57,745 nt of DNA from an uncultured Prevotellaceae bacterium (GTDB lineage: Bacteria; Bacteroidota; Bacteroidia; Bacteroidales; Bacteroidaceae): assembly GCA_902782305.1 (NCBI GenBank), contig CACZMV010000015.1:1-57745 (forward strand), written 5' to 3'. Below, piece by piece: positions 52,525-57,745 of this stretch. The stretch's first letter is position 1, and each line of letters opens with the position of its first letter. The position numbers and the translations under genes were made by a program. Under the pieces are notes generated by a model that had not been told where the DNA came from, searched no databases, and saw nothing but the letters and a program-made list of their open reading frames with translations.

Positions 52525-54899
52525 CTGATTATCGTATACTTCGCAAATTTCAAGAGCAATTGTTTAGTTCCAGCATTCCTGAACTCTACAGTTGCTTTTG
52601 TATTTTCGCCAGAGCCTTCTATCTTAATCACCGTTCCTATACCAAAGCGCTGATGCTCTATCACGTTGCCCTCTTTCAGTCCTATGTTACCAATAGCCGA
52701 CTGTGGGCGTGGCGCTTCTTGTCGTATAGGCATTAAGCGAGGTTTTGGATCAGCCACAAACTGCGTAGCCACAGGGCGTGGATTCTGGAACCTTGAAGGC
52801 AGAGGGCTTTTAAACTCTCTAGAAAATCTAGAATCACTAGGCTGTCTAGAATCTCTAGAAAATCTAGATTCTCTTGAATAACTAGACGACCCAGAAAGGC
52901 CAAAGGTGCTAGCGCTTCCACCCTCTATCCTAATCAAGCTAGGGTCGAAGTCCTTGATAAAGCGTGAAGGTGTGTCAACTTCCATCTTGCCATAGCGGAA
53001 ACGGTTCTGCGCACAGGTCAGGATGCAATGTTTCTCTGCTCGCGTGATGGCCACATAGAGCAAACGGCGTTCTTCCTCCAGTTCGCGCATGGAATTTGTG
53101 CACATAGGTGACGGGAAGATGTTTTCTTCCAAACCCACAACAAATACGGTGGGAAACTCCAGACCTTTTGCTGAGTGAATGGTCATCAGCGTCACCTTCG
53201 CTTGATCTTCATCGCCCTCACTATCCAAGTCTGTCAACAAAGCCACCTCTTGCAAGAAGTCGCTCAGCCCAATTTCCTGCTCACGTCCTTCCTCTTTCCT
53301 ACTCTCCACGAAGTCCTGCATACCACTCAGGAATTCCTCCAAGTTCTCCTGTCTCGACAAGTCTTCTGGATTGTTCGAGCTATAGATATCCTTACTGATG
53401 CCACTCTCCATGATGATTGAGTGACCAAGCACGTAAGCATCCTCGTCGCCAATACGATTCATCCATCCTCCCACCAACGTCTTAAAAGCCTCCAACTTGG
53501 CCAGCGTGCCACTCGATAGTTTCAAATCGAAAACCATCGGTTGTGCTATCACCTGCCACAGGCTGACGTTATGCAGATTGGCTGTTTCCACTATCTTACC
53601 CACCGTTGTATCACCAATACCTCTTGCAGGATAGTTGATGATGCGTCGCAGTGCCTCTTCGTCATTGGGATTAGCCACTACGCGGAAATAGGCTATCACA
53701 TCCTTAATCTCCTTGCGCTGATAGAAGCTCAGTCCACCATAGATACGATACGGAATACCATCCTTGCGCATCTGTTCCTCGAACGAACGACTCTGTGCAT
53801 TGGTGCGATAGAGAATGGCAAAGTCACTATATTCACACTGCTCCTGTCTGCGAATTCGCTTGATGTCGTTGCAAACAATCATCGCCTCCTCCTTGTCGCT
53901 ATACGCTGGTTTCAGGGTTAAGCGCTCACCCTGTTCGTTCTCGCTGAATACGTCCTTGTGTATCTGTCGTTCGTTCTTGCGTATCAGGCTGTTAGCAGCC
54001 TGCACGATGAGTTGTGTCGAACGATAGTTCTGTTCCAGTTTATATAGTCGTGCCCCATCATAATGCTTCTGGAAGTCCAGGATATTATCGATGTTAGCAC
54101 CTCTGAAACTATAGATGCTCTGTGCATCATCGCCAACCACACACACCCTTCCGTGCTCTTTAGTCAGCAACAATACGATGGCTTGCTGAGCAAAGTTCGT
54201 GTCCTGATACTCGTCAACCAGTACATAACGGAAACGCTCTATATATTTCTGTCGGATGTCCTCATGATTCTTGAACAGCACAAATGTCTGTACCAACAAG
54301 TCGTCGAAGTCCATCGCATTAGCCTGACGACAACGCTCCGCGTACCTATTATATATTTGGGACACCATCGGACGTTTATGCTGAGCATCGTCAGCAGCCC
54401 ACGAACTAGTGGCATATTGCTGAGGCAACAGCAAGTGGTTCTTAGCCATTGAGATGCGGTCAGCCACCGATGCTGCCTTATACGTCTTGTCATCAAGCTG
54501 CATCTCCTTGATGATGCTCTTTACCAGCGAACGAGAGTCTGACTGGTCGTAAATGGTGAAGTTGGCACCAAAGCCTATATGCTCAGCCTCTGCTCGTAGA
54601 ATTCGTGCAAAAACCGAATGGAAAGTACCCATCTGCAAGCGTATGGCCCTATCCTGCCCTACCAGTCTGCCTATGCGCTCCTTCATTTCACGCGCAGCCT
54701 TGTTGGTAAAGGTCAGCGCAAGAATGTTCCAGGGAGCCATATCATAATGGTCCAGCAGATAGGCTATCTTGTAGGTCAACACACGCGTCTTTCCTGAACC
54801 AGCACCCGCTATCACCAACTGAGGTCCGTCACAATACACCACAGCCTCTCGCTGACTCTCATTCAGTTGTGCCAACAAACTATCGTCGAAATTTCCCAT
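52521..54899 (-). CDS. UvrD/PcrA-type ATP-dependent DNA helicase
   Basis: 792 residues. Superfamily 1 motifs in order: Q-motif LNESQREAVV, Walker A AGAGSGKTRVL, Ia LTFTNKAA, II DEYQDTN, III VVGDDAQSIYSFRGAN, IV QNYRSTQ, V TIHSAKGLEF and VI YVAITRAEK. It unwinds DNA in repair and replication-fork processing. Residues ~670-695 are a Ser-Arg repeat encoded by TCTAGA-like codons. A C-terminal beta domain ends the chain. A consensus promoter lies at 54919-54950 (minus). It converges on the 43-residue gene. Confidence 0.95.
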   Translation of the reverse strand: MGNFDDSLLAQLNESQREAVVYCDGPQLVIAGAGSGKTRVLTYKIAYLLDHYDMAPWNILALTFTNKAAREMKERIGRLVGQDRAIRLQMGTFHSVFARILRAEAEHIGFGANFTIYDQSDSRSLVKSIIKEMQLDDKTYKAASVADRISMAKNHLLLPQQYATSSWAADDAQHKRPMVSQIYNRYAERCRQANAMDFDDLLVQTFVLFKNHEDIRQKYIERFRYVLVDEYQDTNFAQQAIVLLLTKEHGRVCVVGDDAQSIYSFRGANIDNILDFQKHYDGARLYKLEQNYRSTQLIVQAANSLIRKNERQIHKDVFSENEQGERLTLKPAYSDKEEAMIVCNDIKRIRRQEQCEYSDFAILYRTNAQSRSFEEQMRKDGIPYRIYGGLSFYQRKEIKDVIAYFRVVANPNDEEALRRIINYPARGIGDTTVGKIVETANLHNVSLWQVIAQPMVFDLKLSSGTLAKLEAFKTLVGGWMNRIGDEDAYVLGHSIIMESGISKDIYSSNNPEDLSRQENLEEFLSGMQDFVESRKEEGREQEIGLSDFLQEVALLTDLDSEGDEDQAKVTLMTIHSAKGLEFPTVFVVGLEENIFPSPMCTNSMRELEEERRLLYVAITRAEKHCILTCAQNRFRYGKMEVDTPSRFIKDFDPSLIRIEGGSASTFGLSGSSSYSRESRFSRDSRQPSDSRFSREFKSPLPSRFQNPRPVATQFVADPKPRLMPIRQEAPRPQSAIGNIGLKEGNVIEHQRFGIGTVIKIEGSGENTKATVEFRNAGTKQLLLKFAKYTIIS
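52819..52885. repeat. CTAG-rich repeat encoding a Ser-Arg linker in the helicase gene
   Basis: Seven CTAG tetramers occur within 67 bp (first at 52819, last ending 52885), in units such as TCTAGAAAATCTAG and TCTAGAATCTCTAG. Read on the minus strand they encode Ser-Arg pairs between the helicase core and its C-terminal domain. CTAG is normally rare in bacterial DNA. Confidence 0.85.
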
Positions 54900-54918
54900 A
54901 CCATTTTCTTTTAGCCCA

Positions 54919-54950
54919 CAAATTTACAAAGAATCCATGAGATAACCAAA
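54919..54950 (-). promoter_or_regulatory. Promoter of the helicase gene
   Basis: On the minus strand TTTG (plus 54947-54950), 20 bp, TAAATTTG (plus 54919-54926), a full consensus match 20 bp before the start codon. Confidence 0.8.
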
Positions 54951-54986
54951 TTTGCAACAGGTAGTCCGTCAGTTATTATCGTTATT

Positions 54987-55367
54987 TTATTCGTAGGCAT
55001 ATACTAACCCGTACTTCTCATGCAGTTTCCGAAGAGAACCGTCGGACTTCATCTGACGGATGACATTGTTCACCATCTGCAAGGCATGGCTAACCACCTT
55101 GTCGAGTTGGTCACGCGAGTGGCTGTTCTGTGTTGCTGCATAACTGACAGCGATTCCCTCAGTCGGCACCGTCATCGTGCGGATGTCAATCGTGAAACCG
55201 TCGGGATGACCCTGACTGAAAGCCCAAACCTTATCAGCTATCGTTGTTATGTTGCTCTGCTCTGTTGCATTGTCCTCATTTGAAGCGCACGAGGCTAAAC
55301 TGGTCGGTCCGCAAATGACCAGAACAGCTATCAAAAACCAGGTCTTTAATCTTTCCAATCCTATCAT
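54987..55367 (-). CDS. small exported protein, unknown
   Basis: 126 residues. The N-terminus is a signal peptide (LKTWFLIAVLVICGPTSLAS) with a Cys in LASCASNED that may be lipidated. The mature part (MTVPTEGIAVSYAATQNSHS, then LDKVVSHALQMVNNVIRQMK) and the end SLRKLHEKYGLVY recall the C-terminus of periplasmic solute-binding proteins, but the chain is far too short for a full one. ATG 55367 is chosen because a TAATTTTG box (minus, 55397-55404) lies between it and the in-frame ATG at 55409. Confidence 0.55.
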   Translation of the reverse strand: MIGLERLKTWFLIAVLVICGPTSLASCASNEDNATEQSNITTIADKVWAFSQGHPDGFTIDIRTMTVPTEGIAVSYAATQNSHSRDQLDKVVSHALQMVNNVIRQMKSDGSLRKLHEKYGLVYAYE

Positions 55368-55466
55368 TGTTTCTATACTGTATTTATAATCGGCTACAAA
55401 ATTACGCATTTTTCATCAGAAAAAAGTAGTGAGACTAACTTTTTAGTGCTGACCAACAACTTTATT

Positions 55467-55528
55467 AGTCCGTCCCGACGGACTGCCAGTCCGAACGGCT
55501 CGGACTGAGAGTCCGAAGCCTACGGACT
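55467..55528. repeat. Three consecutive AGTCCG/CGGACT hairpins
   Basis: AGTCCG-N6-CGGACT (55467-55484), AGTCCG-N7-CGGACT (55488-55506) and AGTCCG-N7-CGGACT (55510-55528) follow one another with 3-bp spacers, a period of 21-22 bp. Loops differ while stems are identical. The outermost TTAGTCCG and CGGACTAA can also pair with each other. Confidence 0.9.
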
Positions 55529-55573
55529 AATTGCTACTATTAAGACTAAAAGTTGTAGCACCATAACCCAGGG

Positions 55574-55620
55574 TTATTTTCCAATAAGCGTACCTTATTT
55601 CTCAATAAGTGTGCCTTATC
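55574..55620. repeat. 21-bp tandem dyad units (TTATT-N4-AATAA)
   Basis: TTATTTTCCAATAAGCGTAC plus C (55574-55594) and TTATTTCTCAATAAGTGTGC plus C (55595-55615) are two 21-bp units; TTATCC (55616 on) begins a decayed third. Each holds the dyad TTATT-N4-AATAA and a 7-bp spacer. Confidence 0.8.
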
Positions 55621-55644
55621 CGAACCAAGAAAAAAATGGTTTTT

Positions 55645-55892
55645 CGATTTTACCCTCCCTTCCTCCCTTTTTCGCTCGGAACCCCTTTATTTACTGGCGT
55701 TCGCAGACGTGAGGGAAAACAAATTTCCCTCCCGTCTCCCTCCCGTCTAGGGTCCCTTGTTTTCAAAATGTGAGGGAGCGAACAAAAAAAAGGGAGGGTA
55801 ACGGGAGGGATAATCATTCTCCCTCCCGTGCCTCAAACGCCCTGTACATCGGCATTTGAGAGGGGTGACGGGAGGAAGGGAGGGTAAAATCG
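55645..55892. repeat. 248-bp G/C-rich element bounded by a perfect 23-bp inverted repeat
   Basis: The left end (55645-55667) reads CGATTTTACCCTCCCTTCCT plus CCC; the right end (55870-55892) is its exact reverse complement. Inside are several CCCTCCCGT and GGGAGGG blocks and a TTCGCTC/GAGCGAA inner pair (near 55671 and 55777). No ORF with a recognisable product is inside. It resembles a small non-autonomous element or a paired structural repeat. Confidence 0.85.
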
Positions 55893-55966
55893 CCTATCCC
55901 TGTTTTTTTGACCTTTGCATCATCGGCTACGGAAACAGGGTTAAGCGAAAAGTCAAACAGAAACAA

Positions 55967-56050
55967 TACTCCAAGAGTAACAAAAATTACTTTCGGAGTA
56001 ATTAAAATTCTATTCGGAGTAATTGAAAATACTTTCGGAGAAACTCAAGA
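55967..56050. repeat. Four tandem 21-bp dyad units (TACTTTCGGAGTAAT type)
   Basis: Units start at 55967, 55988, 56009 and 56030, exactly 21 bp apart: TACTCCAAGAGTAACAAAAA, TACTTTCGGAGTAATTAAAA, TCTATTCGGAGTAATTGAAA and TACTTTCGGAGAAACTCAAG, each plus one base. The middle units hold the dyad ATTACT-TTCGG-AGTAAT. Unit 1 shares TA-TCCAAG with the array at 37958. Confidence 0.9.
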
Positions 56051-56071
56051 AATGGTCAAAAGAACTAATGC

Positions 56072-56118
56072 CATGATTCATAATCATGAGGTCGCCGGTT
56101 TAATCCCGGCTCCCGCTA
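56072..56118 (+). pseudogene. 3' part of a tRNA with anticodon CAT (tRNA-Met remnant)
   Basis: The anticodon arm CATGA-TTCATAA-TCATG (56072-56088), a 5-nt variable loop, the T arm GCCGG-TTTAATC-CCGGC (56094-56110) and the 3' acceptor strand TCCCGCT with discriminator A118 are intact. The 5' acceptor strand (expected AGCGGGA) and D arm are missing; the 21-bp array lies there instead. The T loop TTTAATC departs from TTCRANNC. Such a 3' remnant is what an integration event at a tRNA gene leaves behind. Confidence 0.75.
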
Positions 56119-56130
56119 CATTGAAAATCA

Positions 56131-56159
56131 ACGAGTTACAGAGATGTAGCTCGTTTTTC
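56131..56159 (+). terminator. Terminator behind the tRNA-Met remnant
   Basis: ACGAGTTAC (56131-56139) pairs with GTAGCTCGT (56146-56154), 9 bp with one G-T pair and a 6-nt loop, followed by TTTTTCTTTT. Its position 13 bp after the acceptor end is that of a genuine tRNA terminator. Confidence 0.8.
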
Positions 56160-56623
56160 TTTTGCCTATGGTGAAATTCAGGTGAAATTCGCAACGAAAA
56201 AGTTGATAGGTGAAATACCGTGCAATCTTTCCAAATGACATGCGATACCAAGAACTGTATATATGGCTGAGTAGATTGCTTTGGAGAACCTCATTCCGCT
56301 AATATTATATAAAAGGTGGGGTAATATGCATTGTTTCTCAATTATTAGTAGTACCTTTGTTGCTGGATTTCGCATTCGTGTGATACCCAAAGACATTGTG
56401 GACAAGAAAAATGGCGTTCGCTATCTCATTCAACGACCTCGAAATGTAGGAAGTTTCAAGGAATAATTGTCAGAGAATGGATAAGGTGAGCGTTCACGTT
56501 ATAGCGTGGACGAAACTTATCTGACAATTATGGAGTGGATTAGGAAAGTTTAACGCCCGGCGATGCAGGATTTCCTGCTTCACGACGTTTATATAGACAG
56601 AAACATTAACAACAAATATCGAA
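56160..56623. other. 464 bp without a convincing gene, left of the small lipoprotein gene
   Basis: Short frames exist on both strands but none has a recognisable product. A TACCTTTG box lies at 56352-56359 and could drive the downstream lipoprotein gene through the cruciform at 56463-56531. GCAGGA-TT-TCCTGC forms a further short hairpin near 56567-56580. Confidence 0.5.
56463..56531. repeat. Long imperfect inverted repeat (nested cruciform)
   Basis: Outer arms ATAATTGTCA (56463-56472) and TGACAATTAT (56522-56531) pair perfectly; middle arms GATAAG (56480-56485) and CTTATC (56516-56521) pair; inner arms CGTTCACG (56491-56498) and CGTGGACG (56505-56512) pair with one G-T. The left side carries a 7-nt bulge. 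It lies 93 bp before the lipoprotein ATG. Confidence 0.8.
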
Positions 56624-57046
56624 ATGAAAACAATGAAAATCTGGAGAATCGCTTTTATGATGCTTGCTGCTTTCTCCCTTGCCTCTTGCAGCAGCGACGA
56701 TGATGACAATTTTGATGCAAGCAGACTTGAGGGAAAGTGGAGAAAAGCCATACGTAGTGGCGTTATGGACGGTGAGACGGTAATATATACCTTCTATCCC
56801 GAGAACTGGTATTCGGGACGCATAGAGGAACAAGTTTCTTCATGGCCTAACGAAGGTTGGAAAACGCAAGACCTCAATTATCGAGTCGGAGAAACGGGAC
56901 ACATGAATATTTTCACTGGAAGAACTTACAATGGTGAATCCAAAATCTACCTTGAAGTTGATGTCCGTAAACTGACTGACTCTGAAATGGTCTGGTATCA
57001 AACCGATTCCAGCGAGGAAGTAGCTCGCTTTACAAAAGAGAAATGA
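56624..57046 (+). CDS. small lipocalin-like lipoprotein
   Basis: 140 residues. The signal peptide ends SLASC with the lipidated Cys near residue 22, then an SSDDDD run. The mature part begins LEGKWRKAIRSG, the G-x-W opening of lipocalin-like lipoproteins, and is beta-rich (VIYTFYPENWYSGRIEEQ, KIYLEVDVRKLTDSEMVWY). This family has no set function. It lies 17 bp before the next small gene in the accessory-looking right end. Confidence 0.6.
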   Translation: MKTMKIWRIAFMMLAAFSLASCSSDDDDNFDASRLEGKWRKAIRSGVMDGETVIYTFYPENWYSGRIEEQVSSWPNEGWKTQDLNYRVGETGHMNIFTGRTYNGESKIYLEVDVRKLTDSEMVWYQTDSSEEVARFTKEK

Positions 57047-57063
57047 GATAAATCGGAAATTAT

Positions 57064-57399
57064 ATGGCTGTACCAAAGAAATCTCTGGGAGTAATCGTCC
57101 TGTTGATTGTACCTTGTTTTGCTATTGGCCAAAACTGCATGGACAATACAACGGTCAAGCAAGACAGCATAGCCATTAGAACAGACTCTTTATGTCAGCA
57201 GAAGGCTATGTGCAAATGTGACACAGTTAGAATAGACAGTTGCCAACAGCAGCATGGACTATCTTTTGTCCGCAAAGCGCAAAGGCAAACATGGGGTATT
57301 AGTCCTAATGCTGTAAAAATGCAGAAGTTCGACCCATACAGAAAGAAATTTACCGATATGCGGATAATGGAAACTATAGGCTCGCACGTAAGCAGATAA
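57064..57399 (+). CDS. small exported cysteine-containing protein, unknown
   Basis: 111 residues. The signal peptide is VIVLLIVPCFAIGQ, after which come CMDNTTVKQDS and a Cys-spaced segment (LCQQKAMCKCDTVRIDSC). Five cysteines in the mature part suggest disulfide bonds or a metal site. The last 30 residues are basic. It matches no family I know. It follows the lipoprotein gene by 17 bp and was probably transferred with it. Confidence 0.5.
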   Translation: MAVPKKSLGVIVLLIVPCFAIGQNCMDNTTVKQDSIAIRTDSLCQQKAMCKCDTVRIDSCQQQHGLSFVRKAQRQTWGISPNAVKMQKFDPYRKKFTDMRIMETIGSHVSR

Positions 57400-57436
57400 G
57401 ATACATCCTAATTTTGTTTCATTTTAAACTATTTTT

Positions 57437-57745
57437 ATGACGTATTCTAAAAAAGAATGTATTTTCAAGATGGCAAGAGTCTTTCTTGCTTCCTTCCTTT
57501 TGATGTGCGTTTTCCTGTTGCCCTACTTCGTCTATATTTTCGGGCGGGACATCCCATTCAGCCGTACCACATTAGATATAGGTAACCTTCTGTGGCCGTT
57601 GGCAATTTTTGCCGTCTTACTTTACGAAGAGAAGAAAGAGAAGTTTGGAATATGGCGTAATCCGAGCCTTGGAATGAACCTGAAGACGGTTATTCTATCC
57701 CTGGCATTGGGAGTCCTCTGGCAGCTCATTATACTTCTGCTGACC
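57437..57745 (+). CDS. membrane protein, N-terminal part (CPBP-like), cut by the window end
   Basis: ATG 57437 opens a frame that runs to the last base (103 residues seen). It holds three hydrophobic helices: ARVFLASFLLMCVFLLPYFV, LLWPLAIFAVLLY and VILSLALGVLWQLIILLL, joined by short basic loops (EEKKEKFGIWRNPSLG). The pattern resembles the N-terminus of CPBP intramembrane proteases, but the catalytic Glu-Glu and His motifs would lie outside the window. It follows the small exported protein by 37 bp. Confidence 0.4.
   Translation, partial: MTYSKKECIFKMARVFLASFLLMCVFLLPYFVYIFGRDIPFSRTTLDIGNLLWPLAIFAVLLYEEKKEKFGIWRNPSLGMNLKTVILSLALGVLWQLIILLLT

Noticed and set aside
55908-56174. 88-codon plus-strand frame over the 21-bp array and tRNA remnant
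   Set aside because: Its sequence is made of the repeat units and tRNA arms, so the open frame is a by-product of that structure.
56326-56466. 46-codon frame beginning with ATG 56326
   Set aside because: A fragment such as FRIRVIPKDIVDKKNGVR looks protein-like, but there is no family match, no clear start signal, and a promoter-like box lies inside it; not supported as a gene.
56463-56531. Integron attC site
   Set aside because: The inverted repeat lacks the conserved RYYYAAC and GTTRRRY end motifs and no integron integrase is seen.

Overview
The window comes from a member of the Bacteroidota, most likely a Prevotella-like member of the Bacteroidales. The evidence is the recurrent promoter form TTTG-N19/20-TAnnTTTG, the near absence of Shine-Dalgarno sites, the many lipoproteins with a Cys lipobox, and families typical of this order: a smalltalk peptide behind an HU-like protein, TamL, the LruC domain, DUF4270, a Bacteroidetes-type LptE and a CAZyme gene cluster. 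It looks like ordinary chromosome with one accessory-looking stretch at the right end.

Layout. 1-3.3 kb: the tail of an HU-like protein, a smalltalk peptide, a RelB/PIN toxin-antitoxin pair with a dyad at its promoter, serine acetyltransferase, a lipoprotein, and an intergenic promoter-terminator pair that may encode a small RNA. 3.3-8.3 kb (minus strand): a very large fusion protein (glycosyltransferase modules, HIT/DUF4922-like module, SpoIID/LytB module) followed by an AmpG-like transporter, which together suggest peptidoglycan recycling or remodelling. 8.5-15.1 kb: rlmN, pdxA, then a sigma-54 activator, lptE, a TPR-like gene and secG, then tRNA-His and an outer-membrane barrel gene. 15.1-25 kb: mostly minus-strand housekeeping genes (2-hydroxyacid dehydrogenase, MBL-fold hydrolase plus thrS, TamL, and a nitroreductase-DUF2520-KdsC-like-Maf operon), with an SpoU methyltransferase on the plus strand.

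25-30.5 kb holds a GNAT/FemAB-like protein, a TonB-dependent receptor and a large LruC-domain lipoprotein. 30.7-45.9 kb is a plus-strand carbohydrate cluster: a double GH43-CBM6 enzyme, GH3, GH31, an esterase, a double PAP2 phosphatase, GH97 and two more GH43 enzymes. They fit stepwise removal of arabinosyl, xylosyl and galactosyl side groups from a plant hemicellulose or pectin, but no SusC/SusD pair or regulator lies within it. 46-48.7 kb is a methylmalonyl-CoA operon (epimerase, carboxyltransferase, a 49-residue protein, biotin carrier) for the propionate pathway, without the membrane decarboxylase subunit. 48.7-55.4 kb carries panC-panD, a GT5-like N-lobe protein, a DUF4270 lipoprotein with a 43-residue partner, a UvrD/PcrA helicase and a small exported protein.

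55.4-57.7 kb is accessory-looking: arrays of short dyads repeating every 21-22 bp, a 23-bp perfect inverted repeat, the 3' part of a tRNA-Met with its terminator, a long imperfect cruciform and small envelope genes. A related 21-bp four-unit array lies in the CAZyme cluster at about 38.0 kb. These arrays and the large fusion protein are the least explained parts of the window.
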